In this document: positions 17,001-25,919 of the stretch, piece after piece
Numbering within the stretch: the stretch's first letter is position 1
Layout: every line of letters starts with the position of its first letter
Assembly (NCBI GenBank): GCA_038320345.1
Contig: JBBQED010000003.1
Coordinates: 62,001-126,000, forward strand
DNA length: 64,000 nucleotides
Direction of reading: 5' to 3'
DNA from: JBBQED01 sp038320345
Lineage (GTDB): Bacteria; Bacteroidota; Bacteroidia; AKYH767-A; OLB10
Made by a program: the position numbers and the translations under genes
Notes under the pieces: model-generated
What the model saw: only the letters and a program-made list of their open reading frames with translations
What the model was told of the DNA's origin: nothing
The model's database searches: none

Positions 17001-19161
17001 GAGTCGTGATTCATTGACACTGAATTATGCTGTGCCACTGTATGCAGGAAAAGATACTACAACTTGTGAAGGAAATATTATTGTACTTACTGCTTCGGGT
17101 TCGGGTAGCTATACATGGTCTACTGGTGCAGGAACTGCTTCAATAAATGTGGATACTACTGGAATTTTCTGGGTGATAGCTAACGATAACGGATGTACGC
17201 AAACTGATACAGTAAACGTAACGGTTTACAATAATCCAACAGTTTACATCGGACCTGATTCCTCTATCTGTAACGGAAGTGCATTCCAACTCAATGCCGG
17301 TAACGCAGGATCTGGTTTCTTGTGGTCAACGGGAGCTGTAACTGGTACACTCAGCCCTACTCTATCTGGAATTTACACCGTGACCGTTACCGATGCTTAT
17401 GGTTGTCAAAATAAAGACACCATGGAGCTAACGGTGCTGGCTATGCCCAATGTTGCTTTAGGAACTGACCTAAGTCTTTGTACTGGAGAATCAGATACCT
17501 TAGATGCAGGCAATACTGGCTATACATATTTATGGTCAAATAGTGCAACCACTCAAACAATTATTATTTCAGGACCTGGAATCTACAGCGTAACTGTTAC
17601 GAATCTAATATGTACCGATGCTGATACCATCGAAGTAACTTATAATTCAGCACCGATTGTATTTCTAGGAAGTGATACTACTTTGTGTCCCGGCGATTCG
17701 CTGCTATTAAATGCCTCTAATCCTGGAGCTAATTATCAATGGTCAAACACGATGACTAGTCAGCAAATTTACGCCTCTCAGGCTGGCTTTTATTGGGTTG
17801 ATGCTTCGTATGGAAATTGCCATACCATTGATTCTCTTCAACTGGAATATTCAACACCATTGTATGCCGGGAAGGATACCTCTGCTTGCGAAGGCACCAC
17901 GCTTATTTTGAATGCACTAGGGTCAGGAATATTTTCTTGGTCAACTGGCAGTAATTCATCTAGCATAAATGTAAACACTTCGGGATTTTATGTTTGTACT
18001 ACGAGTGATGGTGGTTGCATTCAAATAGATTCCGTTGAAGTTACTATTAATGCGAATCCAACTGTTGATATTGGTCCCGACTCAACCCTTTGTAGTGGAA
18101 TGCCATTCATGCTGAGTGCTGGCAATCCGGGGGCGAGCTATCAGTGGTCCAATGGTGCGGTGAGTGCTTCTATCACACCAGTCACCTCCGGATTTTACAC
18201 AGTAACCATCACAGATGCTAACGGTTGTCAAGATAAAGATACGATGCAGTTAACTTTTCTTGCAACACCGAATGTAAATCTTGGTGCTGATTTCACGCTA
18301 TGTGAAGGCATGACACAAACGTTAAATGCTGGAAACCCAGGTTTAGTGTATTTATGGTCCACCAATGAAATCAGTCAGTCTATCAATGTTTCCGATTCTG
18401 GCAATTATGCTGTTACCGTTAATAATCAATTCTGTTCTGATCAGGATACCGTTCATGTATCTACTATAGCATTGCCAGTAGTTGACCTTGGGAAAGACAC
18501 AACACTTTGTCCCGGCGATACATTAATGTTAGATGCTGGAAATCCAGGATTAAATTATTTATGGTCAACTGGAAGTACTGATCAACAAATCACAGTGAAC
18601 TCCAGTGAAAATTACGTTGTAGCTGTAAGCAATATGGCTTGTACTGTCAAAGATTCAATTGAAGTTACCGTAGTGACATTTGTTCCGATATTATACGAGC
18701 AATCACTCTGTAATGGAATGGCGCTTGAATTAAATGTAGAAAGTACAGGTAGTTCCTATTTATGGTCAACAGGAGAAAATACTCCATCCATCATCGTTAC
18801 AGATAGTGGTACCTACTGGGTAAAAATTCAGTTCGAACAATGTTCTAAAACTGATACGATTACAGTAACCGGCATTGCTGGTTTAAATGCATTATATATA
18901 CCTAGTGCATTCACTCCCAACGGCGATGGAAAAAATGATATTTTGAATGCAGAAGGATTAGGATTTACCACCTTTAAGATGCAAATTTTTAACCGATGGG
19001 GAGCTAAGATTTTTGAAAGCACCAATCCGGAACAAGGATGGGATGGTCAGTATGAAGGTGAGGAAGCTCCTGTAGGAATTTATTCTTATCTCATCCGATA
19101 TAAAACAATCTGTGTTGATCGCCAAATTGAAAAAACCGGGAAAATAAGTATACTCCGTTAA
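14011..19161 (+). CDS. Giant multi-Ig surface adhesin with SBBP propeller and T9SS type B sorting domain
   Basis: A 1716-residue surface protein. Order: signal peptide (about 1-20); N-terminal DUF7948-type domain (about 25-250, LEFVENIRQWHPNVLYKADI, GTWFLEKDG); SBBP-type propeller repeats (about 255-715, with repeated YSTYIGGS... and NFPT blocks); a PKD domain (about 725-800, YIWDFGDSTPLDTS, HTYTLPGTY); twelve tandem Ig-like modules (about 802-1620), each opening with an LGxDTTLCPG-like motif and containing YLWSTG and a GxYWV strand; and a gliding-motility/CHU-type C-terminal domain (SAFTPNGDGKNDIL, FNRWGAKIFES, GWDGQYEGEEAPVGIYSY), i.e. T9SS type B. Modules 3-6 and 7-10 are duplicated as a block. 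Likely role is adhesion or gliding; the Cys of each module could form disulfides. Confidence 0.9.
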   Translation: MRNFYRTLVLFIFYSVSTHAHTPQGKSLEFVENIRQWHPNVLYKADIRGGTWFLEKDGFSYSLYSESDLHWTHEYEMKYFKDSMLQSRQLPIRCHSLKVKFKGATTSDLIPENKKEWYCNYFLGNDPDRWASNVGVYDAVTYKELYPGINLHAYSDEGSPKYDFIVQAGADPSQIQINYEGGLTTSLNENGSLVITTSFTEFTELKPYAYQIINGTKKKVDCNFVLHGTDLSFQTGNYNSNYDLIIDPVVIASTFSGSTATTYGHSAAYDELGNIITGGRCFGPGYIVTLGSFDMSYNGGVDISISKLNPTGTARIYSTYIGGSLDEYVHSMYSLPNGDLLLYGSCQSSNYPTTVGCYDNTNNGNFDIIVTKLNAAGNTLIGSTYIGGSNSDGQNVITENYGDTFRGEIIADSTGEVYVATFSSSNNFPTPGGIDQSSNGGQDGILMHLNPTLTTLVWSTYIGGSNDDAAFGLRQDKVGFGIYVAGATKSTNFPTMPTALNPTFIGGGMDGFVMYIISSGGFALASSYIGTNSKDEACFLDADDQNNVYVYGVTDGIIPITPGAYGNPGGHQFMIKFPFSLNSILVSTTFGLPSTTVGSFSPTAFLVDDCKYIYMCGWGQIAGFATTPNAIPGNSNGSFYVIVLAPNAGSLSFATFYGAGGEHVDGGTSRFDKRGMIYEGVCAGNSAFPVLPGSVATTKLSSWDIAVFKIDIQVAGIHAGLTVPTDSGCVPFTANFQNASSSPNPKDYIWDFGDSTPLDTSTNPIHTYTLPGTYIVKLISIDSLACNTKDSAYAVITVLPIPNDTLPTDTLLCPGNTILLNAYNVGSTYTWSDASTSQTITIDTAGVFWVDINRLGCIYRDSINIITLNTIDLGPDQTKCDSAAIILDAGVAGATYTWSNGSSTQTISLSGTASTGTYWVDVGASGCVLRDSVDITFLPIPLIQLGSDTTLCPGDSLTLNAGNTGATYLWSNTQTNQQTTINQAGIYWVDASFGNCKSRDSLTLNYAVPLYAGKDTTTCEGNIIVLTASGSGSYTWSTGAGTASINVDTTGIFWVIANDNGCTQTDTVNVTVYNNPTVYIGPDSSICNGSAFQLNAGNAGSGFLWSTGAVTGTLSPTLSGIYTVTVTDAYGCQNKDTMELTVLAMPNVALGTDLSLCTGESDTLDAGNTGYTYLWSNSATTQTIIISGPGIYSVTVTNLICTDADTIEVTYNSAPIVFLGSDTTLCPGDSLLLNASNPGANYQWSNTMTSQQIYASQAGFYWVDASYGNCHTIDSLQLEYSTPLYAGKDTSACEGTTLILNALGSGIFSWSTGSNSSSINVNTSGFYVCTTSDGGCIQIDSVEVTINANPTVDIGPDSTLCSGMPFMLSAGNPGASYQWSNGAVSASITPVTSGFYTVTITDANGCQDKDTMQLTFLATPNVNLGADFTLCEGMTQTLNAGNPGLVYLWSTNEISQSINVSDSGNYAVTVNNQFCSDQDTVHVSTIALPVVDLGKDTTLCPGDTLMLDAGNPGLNYLWSTGSTDQQITVNSSENYVVAVSNMACTVKDSIEVTVVTFVPILYEQSLCNGMALELNVESTGSSYLWSTGENTPSIIVTDSGTYWVKIQFEQCSKTDTITVTGIAGLNALYIPSAFTPNGDGKNDILNAEGLGFTTFKMQIFNRWGAKIFESTNPEQGWDGQYEGEEAPVGIYSYLIRYKTICVDRQIEKTGKISILR
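16843..18486 (+). repeat. Two tandem 822-bp blocks of four Ig modules
   Basis: Block A is 16843-17664 (residues 945-1218) and block B is 17665-18486 (residues 1219-1492), exactly equal in length. The order of module openings is the same in both: LGSDTTLCPG, AGKDT, IGPDS, then LGxDxxLC. Matching inter-module strings include YWVDASFGNC/YWVDASYGNC and VTVTDAYGCQNKDTM/VTITDANGCQDKDTM. The next module at 18487 again opens LGKDTTLCPG, restarting the cycle. Nucleotide identity is well below perfect, so the duplication is old. Confidence 0.85.
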
Positions 19162-19249
19162 GCAATTTTAAATCTTTGTATAATGTAAAAAAGATTTCGA
19201 TACACATCAAATAATAATTTATCCACACCTATCCTCAAAGTTCCTGTCT

Positions 19250-19879
19250 ATGAAAAAAGTAATTTACCTACTCTTAATTATATTATCATCAACATCTGCC
19301 TACAGTCAAGTTTTTGAAGGATCGATTACCTATCATACAGAATATAAAAGTAAAACTTCTGAGATGACGGATGAGCAGATGAATAAAATGATGGGAAGCA
19401 CACAGGAATATAGTATTAAGGGAGGAAATTATAAGTCTGTTTCTAATGGAACGTTAGTCCTTTGGCAGTTGTATCTAAAAAAAGACAATAAGTTATATAC
19501 TAAAATGTCGACCTTAGAAACTCTTTATTGGAATGATGGAAAAAAGAATAAAGATGAAGTTCAGAAAGTAAAAATCAATAGAGAGGTAATCGAAATATTA
19601 GGATATACCTGTGATGAAATTATTCTCATTTGTAAAAGTGGCATTCAGAAATATTATTTTTCTTCCAAGCTTGCAGTTGATCCCTCTGAATTCTCTCAAC
19701 ATTTGTTTGGAAACTGGTATGCCTATCTTTCCAAGACAAGTGCCCTACCGTTAAAGATGGTCATAGAAAGTGATAAGTTCATTCTAAAAAGTACTGCAAC
19801 GGCTGTAAATCCTCATGAAATAGAAAAGAAATTCTTCACACTTCCTGCAGATGTTGAAACGGAAGAAAGTCCGTATTAA
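19250..19879 (+). CDS. Secreted hypothetical protein (DUF4412/GLPGLI-like)
   Basis: A 209-residue exported protein with a signal peptide (MKKVIYLLLIILSSTSAYSQ, cleavage after YSQ). The mature part starts VFEGSITYHTEYKSK, a pattern seen in Bacteroidota DUF4412/GLPGLI-like periplasmic proteins, continues with MTDEQMNKMMGSTQEYSIKGGNYK and an ILGYTCDEIIL Cys-containing block, and ends in an acidic tail. It has no lipobox and no T9SS sorting domain, so it is predicted periplasmic. It sits alone between two giant adhesin genes. The function of this group is not known; a lipid or metal-binding shell is only a guess from the extended beta content. Confidence 0.65.
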   Translation: MKKVIYLLLIILSSTSAYSQVFEGSITYHTEYKSKTSEMTDEQMNKMMGSTQEYSIKGGNYKSVSNGTLVLWQLYLKKDNKLYTKMSTLETLYWNDGKKNKDEVQKVKINREVIEILGYTCDEIILICKSGIQKYYFSSKLAVDPSEFSQHLFGNWYAYLSKTSALPLKMVIESDKFILKSTATAVNPHEIEKKFFTLPADVETEESPY

Positions 19880-19988
19880 TAATCGTTACTAAAGCATATA
19901 ACAATGTAATTGTAAATTATCGATCATTATAAATCTAAGAAAATAGTTCCATTAAATACTTTTATTTTACGCCAAACAATAATCAGGT

Positions 19989-22900
19989 ATGAGGGACAAA
20001 TTACTTCTTATTCTGATACTTTTCCTGACATCAAATTCTGTTAGTGCTCAATCACCGCCATACTGGTTTCATTTTGCAGGTAATGCGGGTTATGATGAAG
20101 GAACGGCAATTACAACTGACAACGCAGGTGGAATTATAAATGTTGGTTATTTTTCATCGTTCATAAGTTTTGATGGTCTTTATCTTTTTTCTAATGGTGT
20201 AACTGATGGCTACATTGTAAAAACAGCTAATGACGGAACCTATCAATGGGCATTAAATTTTGGCGGCAGTTCAGATGACCGTGCTCTTGGAGTATGCACT
20301 GATTCGCAGAATAATTGTTATGTAACAGGATACTTTAGCGGTACTGCAAAATTCGGAAATTTCACGCTTAACTCATTAGGTCAACAAGATGTTTTCATTT
20401 TAAAAGTCGATGCTTCGGGAACGATACTTTGGGTTACACAAGGCGGAGGTAATGGGAATGATATTGGTAATGGGATTTGTGATGACCATAATGGTGGCAT
20501 CATTGTTACGGGTCAATTCAGGGATACTGCACAATTTGGTACCGCTACTTTCATGAGCATGCCTGATCCATTAACCACTATCCCTTCAACCGACATCTTC
20601 ACTGCTAAACTAAATAACTCTGGTACATTTATCTGGGCAAAACAAGGTGCAGGAAAATATACAGATAGAGGAATTGAAGTTAGCTGCGACCTAAATGGTA
20701 ATGCTTATGTTACTGGTCAATTTTCAGATACCATTCAGTTTGATATTATACATAACAACAATCTGTACAATGCGATTTTTTTAATTAAGTATGATGCATC
20801 TGGAAATGAACAATGGTTCAATAAAATCGGTGCAGGAAGTATCAGTTTAGTACGTAGTATTAAAGTAGATCTAAATGCTGATTTTTATGTTTCTGGTGAA
20901 TGTGGCCAGAATACAATATTTTTCGGAACACCTAATATCACCATTAGTAACCCCTACCCTACGCGTGTTTTTGTTGCCAAATATAATTCTTCGGGTGCCG
21001 TACAATGGGCTAACGCTCTGGGATCAACAAATACACTTACAGCAGGTGATATGGCAATTGATGACTCCAGTAATGTATATGTAATCGGGAATTTTCAATG
21101 CAAGATGAATGAACTAAGTACATTATATGGCGATGGAACATTCAATTCTGTAGGCTATAAAGATGTTTATACGGCAAGATTTTCTTCCACTGGAGTTTTA
21201 GAATGGGGAAGGCAATGTGGAGGACCAGCAGATGATGCTGGAAACGGAATCGCCTTAACCGGGAATACACCGGTGATTACCGGCAGTTATAACAATCGAT
21301 TTATTTACACAACTTCTGGCTCTTATGTACATTATGAAGATGCCACCATTTCCAATCCTATTTCTGCAAATACGGATACATTTTGTCTGGATCTTAATAT
21401 CGATGATTTTAGCCAAATACCCTCTAATGGTGTTGCAGATATTTTTTTTGGGAAAGCATTTGATTTAACACGAGGACCGTTTGATTATTACAATAGAAAC
21501 AATAACACTAACTGTCTTCGTCCCTATGTTGGCGTTTGTATTAATACGAGTGGTGCGGATAATTCCTGTTCTCCTGATAGTATTTCCGCATGTGGGTCAA
21601 TCAGTCTCTATGCCGCTAGCAATACGTCCGGATCCACTGTAAATGACACTTTAAATAGCCCAGGACCCACTTTTCAATATTTATGGTCAACAGGGGAATC
21701 AACCCCGGATATTACAGTAATTACTAGTGGAAATTATTGGGTGAGATTAACAAGTATTGATGGTTGTTTCATTAGTTACGATACAATTCATGTTACCCTC
21801 TTTGCAAATCCATTTCCACCTTTAATTTCTGACAACCACTTTATAAACACCCTTGCATTAGTTACTACTAAAATTAAAGTTTGCGCACCCGACACCATTA
21901 TTCTTTCAGCAACTAACATTTACAATTATGCGGTACAATGGAATGTTGGAAACAACACTATTAATGACTCCGTTTATACCTATTATGCTAATGGCGATGA
22001 TAGTGTTCAAGCAGTAGTAACTATCACTGATGCTAACAATTGTAGTAGTCAGAATTATATCACTTTAGTAGTTGATTCTGCATTACCTCCTATTGCTCCA
22101 AGAATTTCAACAAGTCAAGATTCAATTTCTTTATGTGATGGCGGTAGTTATCAAATGCAAATTCACATTAATGATTCAATAGCTGACCCCAACGACACGC
22201 ATTACTGCGATATTCCTTACGCCAATTTTACATGGACTTCAGTTCCGGCATTAAATATTTTTAATATTTGCAATAATGGACAAGTTGCAACGACCCTCAT
22301 CTATCAACCTGGAAATTATTTAGTAACCTGTACTATAATAAGAGCTTCTCCTTGTGGTGGGAACGACACAATCGTATTAATTAAAAATATAATTATTCAG
22401 TATTACCCACCAATAATTCTTACACCTCCTACATTATCACTTAGCGGATCCGATACGATATGTCCGAATGATTCCGTAACGATAACAGCAAGCGGTGGTT
22501 TAATTTTTAAATGGAACGGTCCTAACATTCCATTTAACACTGTTGGATCGCAATTAACAGTTTACACTGCAGGAACATATTGCGCAACCGTATTTGACAC
22601 CAGTGCCAATGGCTGTGTAACTACAGCAGTAAGTTGCCAAACAATTTATGGCACACCAATACCTCAAATATATTCTATCCCCGGTAGTAATGTAATTTGT
22701 CCTGGAGATTCGGTACAATTGTTAACGGCATTTTCTGGAAATTACCAATGGCTAGGACCACAAGGAACCTTTGGAGGAAATAATAGTGCCGTTTATGCAA
22801 ATCTTCCCGGATTTTATCATTGTGACATCATCAGCGGAGGTGGATGCGTTGTATCTTCTAATACCCTAGAACTTGTACAATATACCACACCCATAATCAT

Positions 22901-24560
22901 CGCAACTCCATCGAATGTAATTTGTCGTGGAGATTCGGTGCAGGTTCAAGTAGTAGCAAGTCCTTCAAGTAATGTATTTTGGTATTCACCATTTAACAGT
23001 GCCTCATGGGCACAATATGTTGATTCAGGCGGGACTTATGTCTGTTTTATTGAATCATGTAATATTATTCAAGAGGATTCAATCACCATATATGAATCAA
23101 CAGTTCATGCCACCATTACTCCTGATGGTTCCATCGATAGATGCATGAATGATTCCATTTCACTTACTGCTAATGCAGGTATGTCGAATTATGAATGGTA
23201 TCCCGGTAATATTCCAAGCCAAATGATTTATGCGAGCATTGCCGGAAATTATTTTGTAATTGTTACCGATGCTTATGGTTGTTCGGACACTTCCGCTATT
23301 GTAACAATCAATGACCTAGCAACCCCATCCACACCAGTGATAACAGCAAATAGTCCACTTTGTGAAGGTGATAGCATCCTATTTTCTACTGGTTTCCAGA
23401 GTGGAGTAAGTTATAATTGGACAGGACCCGGAAATTATGTCGCACAGCTTCAGAATCCGTTTATAGCAAACGCACAACTCAATAATAGTGGATTGTATAT
23501 TTTACTATTAAACAATGCACAATGTCCGAGTTTACCAGATTCAATAATAGTTCAAGTAGACAGTTTTCCACCTGCTTTCACTATCAATGGCAATTTGACA
23601 ATTTGCGAAGGAGAATCATTCACACTGAATACGAATCCATCTTTTCCGAACCAAGGAACTTGGACTTTGCCAAGCAATCAAACCTCTTTAGGTTCTGTAT
23701 TTTCAGTGAATAATGCGATATTAAATAATTCAGGACAATATATTTTCAGTATCAGCAATCAACAATGTGAAAGAAAAGATTCAACTACTGTTCAGGTGAA
23801 TGCATTACCTCCGGTTTTTCAATTAATGGGACCTCAGCCGGTTTGTGAGGGAGATACAATTTCGCTCTCTACTAATCCCGATTTGGGGTCACAAGGGATC
23901 TGGACTCTCCCAGATGGTCAAATTTATTTAGGCGCAAATTTGAATCTTCTCACTAGTACAATTTCAAACAATGGAATTTATACTTTTTCTATAAATAATC
24001 AACAATGCAACCGAAGCGATTCAATACTCGTAACTGTGAATACTTATCCTTCAGCATTCGGCATCACAGGAAATACACAGCTTTGTGAAGGAGATCTACT
24101 AAACTTAACTACAACGCCCGATTTTGGCACACAAGGAACTTGGACTATTCCGGATAATACTATTTATAATGGTGCCACGTATAATCTTGCCCATGTTGAT
24201 TCATCAACAGCTGGAATATATTATTACGCCATTAGTAATCAGAATTGCAGCAGGACGGATTCAGTTAACATCGTAATAGTGAGTTGTGGTTCAGGATTTC
24301 CGAATGTATTCACTCCAAATACTGATGGTATCCATGATATTTTTAATTCCATTAATTCTGATTTGAACGTGCAATGGATTAAAATTTTCAATAGATGGGG
24401 TGATCAGATCTATGAGTCTAAGGGAAGAAAAGGATGGGATGGCAAAAATAACGATGGCGATGAAGCCCCTTCGGGAACTTATTTTTATATAGCAGGTTAT
24501 TTAGACGGACCTACACAAAAGCTTCAAACCGCAAAAGGATATTTAGAATTGATTCGATAA
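19989..24560 (+). CDS. Giant secreted adhesin with propeller, Ig-like modules and T9SS type B sorting domain
   Basis: A 1523-residue surface protein. Order: signal peptide (1-20, ending VSAQ); an N-terminal propeller (about 25-500) of repeated DNAGGIINVGYFS / DSQNNCYVTGYFSGTAKFG / DLNGNAYVTGQFSD blades; a series of Ig-like modules (about 520-1433), many opening with an xxCPGDSV or CEGDS motif; and a CHU-type C-terminal domain (FPNVFTPNTDGIHDIF, FNRWGDQIYES, GWDGKNNDGDEAPSGTYFY), the T9SS type B signal. The last three modules are ungapped 80-residue repeats. It is a divergent relative in architecture of the 14011 protein, and both presumably act in surface adhesion or gliding. No catalytic domain is visible. 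Confidence 0.87.
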   Translation: MRDKLLLILILFLTSNSVSAQSPPYWFHFAGNAGYDEGTAITTDNAGGIINVGYFSSFISFDGLYLFSNGVTDGYIVKTANDGTYQWALNFGGSSDDRALGVCTDSQNNCYVTGYFSGTAKFGNFTLNSLGQQDVFILKVDASGTILWVTQGGGNGNDIGNGICDDHNGGIIVTGQFRDTAQFGTATFMSMPDPLTTIPSTDIFTAKLNNSGTFIWAKQGAGKYTDRGIEVSCDLNGNAYVTGQFSDTIQFDIIHNNNLYNAIFLIKYDASGNEQWFNKIGAGSISLVRSIKVDLNADFYVSGECGQNTIFFGTPNITISNPYPTRVFVAKYNSSGAVQWANALGSTNTLTAGDMAIDDSSNVYVIGNFQCKMNELSTLYGDGTFNSVGYKDVYTARFSSTGVLEWGRQCGGPADDAGNGIALTGNTPVITGSYNNRFIYTTSGSYVHYEDATISNPISANTDTFCLDLNIDDFSQIPSNGVADIFFGKAFDLTRGPFDYYNRNNNTNCLRPYVGVCINTSGADNSCSPDSISACGSISLYAASNTSGSTVNDTLNSPGPTFQYLWSTGESTPDITVITSGNYWVRLTSIDGCFISYDTIHVTLFANPFPPLISDNHFINTLALVTTKIKVCAPDTIILSATNIYNYAVQWNVGNNTINDSVYTYYANGDDSVQAVVTITDANNCSSQNYITLVVDSALPPIAPRISTSQDSISLCDGGSYQMQIHINDSIADPNDTHYCDIPYANFTWTSVPALNIFNICNNGQVATTLIYQPGNYLVTCTIIRASPCGGNDTIVLIKNIIIQYYPPIILTPPTLSLSGSDTICPNDSVTITASGGLIFKWNGPNIPFNTVGSQLTVYTAGTYCATVFDTSANGCVTTAVSCQTIYGTPIPQIYSIPGSNVICPGDSVQLLTAFSGNYQWLGPQGTFGGNNSAVYANLPGFYHCDIISGGGCVVSSNTLELVQYTTPIIIATPSNVICRGDSVQVQVVASPSSNVFWYSPFNSASWAQYVDSGGTYVCFIESCNIIQEDSITIYESTVHATITPDGSIDRCMNDSISLTANAGMSNYEWYPGNIPSQMIYASIAGNYFVIVTDAYGCSDTSAIVTINDLATPSTPVITANSPLCEGDSILFSTGFQSGVSYNWTGPGNYVAQLQNPFIANAQLNNSGLYILLLNNAQCPSLPDSIIVQVDSFPPAFTINGNLTICEGESFTLNTNPSFPNQGTWTLPSNQTSLGSVFSVNNAILNNSGQYIFSISNQQCERKDSTTVQVNALPPVFQLMGPQPVCEGDTISLSTNPDLGSQGIWTLPDGQIYLGANLNLLTSTISNNGIYTFSINNQQCNRSDSILVTVNTYPSAFGITGNTQLCEGDLLNLTTTPDFGTQGTWTIPDNTIYNGATYNLAHVDSSTAGIYYYAISNQNCSRTDSVNIVIVSCGSGFPNVFTPNTDGIHDIFNSINSDLNVQWIKIFNRWGDQIYESKGRKGWDGKNNDGDEAPSGTYFYIAGYLDGPTQKLQTAKGYLELIR
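23568..24287 (+). repeat. Three tandem 240-bp (80-residue) modules
   Basis: Units start at 23568, 23808 and 24048 and are exactly 240 bases each. All share CEG at residues 13-15, QGxWTxP at 29-35, the SNxQC block at 63-67 and DS at 71-72. No gap is needed to align them. A fourth, looser copy precedes them from about 23330. Confidence 0.85.
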
Positions 24561-24682
24561 ATTTTTCATTTCAGTAAATTCTGTCTGTTGGATTGATACT
24601 TGGAAAAATATTGAATACTCACCAAATATCATTTTAAAGATTTCGACAACCGCTTTGTAATGATTTAATCATTGCTAATAAG

Positions 24683-25369
24683 TTAAGATTCGTTTTCTTG
24701 AAAATTCATTGAACGCATTTGTTGTAACAGTAAATACCCGACAATAAGTAAGAGGCTGTACAAAATTGTAATTGCATATACTTTAGGATCAGTAAATGGA
24801 TGGAGGATTGTATCAGCAATCTCATGCAACAATACCGTTGGAGTGGTAATCAGATCCCAGGAATTAAATCGCAGGTATCGACCCAAATACACACCGAAAC
24901 TCCCTAACATCAAACTGCTGAAACTAAAAACCCATCCTGTAGTTTTACCATACATTTTCGTGATGATATCCTGGATATCCATGAGGGAAATAAATCCGAG
25001 CATCAATCCGGTAAATGCAAATGACACGATTAGAGGTAAATCAAACCAGAGTGGTATATCATTTCGCTGGTGCAGATGAAATAAATCAGTAAGCATATAA
25101 GGTGCGTTTGGAAAAAATAGCAACCATAAGGAAATTCCAATCCACTTAAAGATCGAATTTAAATTATTCTGATTCATCTGAAGCACTGAACTTATTCCCC
25201 AAGGTAGGAGAGCTAAAAATAAATTCCAGTTCAAAAAAAGGAATGTTAGTTTTCCGGTATAATAGACTCTAAATAATGCCAAGCTAACACTCAGCACACA
25301 GGCAATACCAACTACTAGTGTAAGGTCAAGACGACGATGCTTTTTAAGTACATTGAAAATTTGGCTCAT
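24683..25369 (-). CDS. DUF1361 multi-pass membrane protein
   Basis: A 228-residue integral membrane protein with about six hydrophobic helices. DUF1361 markers are LFFPNAPYMLTDLFHL (about residues 86-101), the WFDLPLIVSFAFTGLMLGF helix and the motif GRYLRFNSWDLI. I use the ATG at 25369 (MSQIFNV); the in-frame TTG at 25396 would add nine polar residues. It is convergent with the adhesin gene, with a 122-base gap and no strong terminator. The family function is unknown, with conserved polar residues inside the membrane suggesting an enzymatic or transport role. Confidence 0.88.
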   Translation of the reverse strand: MSQIFNVLKKHRRLDLTLVVGIACVLSVSLALFRVYYTGKLTFLFLNWNLFLALLPWGISSVLQMNQNNLNSIFKWIGISLWLLFFPNAPYMLTDLFHLHQRNDIPLWFDLPLIVSFAFTGLMLGFISLMDIQDIITKMYGKTTGWVFSFSSLMLGSFGVYLGRYLRFNSWDLITTPTVLLHEIADTILHPFTDPKVYAITILYSLLLIVGYLLLQQMRSMNFQENES

Positions 25370-25552
25370 ACCACTTTTGTTTATTCTACAACGCAAAATA
25401 AAATAATGAGGTATACCTATTAAAAATTTTAACTAAACTTTAGCATTTGAAAATGGACTTAGTTAGTCAGAATTAGACAATAAGCGATAAGTAGAATTAG
25501 GTGAGAAATAAGGTCTAATAAAAAATTACCGATTAAAACCTGAGATCAAATG

Positions 25553-25636
25553 TGCCCGAAGAGAGACTCGAACTCTCAAGGATATAACTCCAACGGCTTC
25601 TGAGACCGCAACGTTTACCAATTTCGCCATCCGGGC
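25553..25636 (-). tRNA. tRNA-Leu, anticodon CAG
   Basis: A class II tRNA folds on the minus strand. The acceptor arm GCCCGGA pairs with TTCGGGC, the D-arm contains AAATTGGTAAA, the anticodon stem encloses loop CTCAGAA (anticodon CAG), a long variable arm GGA-loop-TCC follows, and the T-arm is GAGAG TTCGAGT CTCTC. Discriminator A is followed by CA and not by a full CCA, so CCA is probably added after transcription. Confidence 0.93.
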
Positions 25637-25721
25637 ATTACAAGAACATTTTCGTGCACAAAAAAACTGTTTTTCAGAGCCATCGATAAGCTAGAAGTGT
25701 ACAGCACTCACATTTAAAATT

Positions 25722-25808
25722 TGGTGCCCAGGACGAGATTCGAACTCGCACACCAATTACGGCGCCACCCCCTCAAAGTGGTACGTCTACCAATTTCGCC
25801 ACCTGGGC
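25722..25808 (-). tRNA. tRNA-Leu, anticodon GAG
   Basis: A class II tRNA on the minus strand. The acceptor arm GCCCAGG pairs with CCTGGGC, the D-arm contains AAATTGGTAGA, the anticodon stem CCACT/GGTGG encloses loop TTGAGGG (anticodon GAG), there is a long variable arm, and the T-arm carries TTCGAAT. Discriminator A plus a genomically encoded CCA follow. It lies 85 bases upstream of the other tRNA-Leu in transcription order, so the two may be cotranscribed. Confidence 0.93.
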
Positions 25809-25919
25809 AAGATTCCAATAATCGGGAATAACTTACTAGTAATCAACAAACTATGTATAATAGTATTGTTTGAGGAGGTGCAAATATACAGGATTTTAAG
25901 AAAATGTGAGTCGCAACCT

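Noticed and set aside
16400..18900. Regularly spaced repeats that could look like a CRISPR or satellite array
   Set aside because: They are in-frame coding modules of about 68-70 codons in a single long reading frame with strong codon divergence; there are no short identical repeats with unique spacers.
19168..19198. AAATCTT/AAGATTT inverted repeat after the giant adhesin as terminator
   Set aside because: The stem is all A/T except one pair and is followed by CGATAC rather than T.
24659..24673. AATGAT-TTA-ATCATT palindrome as terminator between convergent genes
   Set aside because: Only six A/T-rich pairs and no T-run; too weak in such AT-rich sequence.
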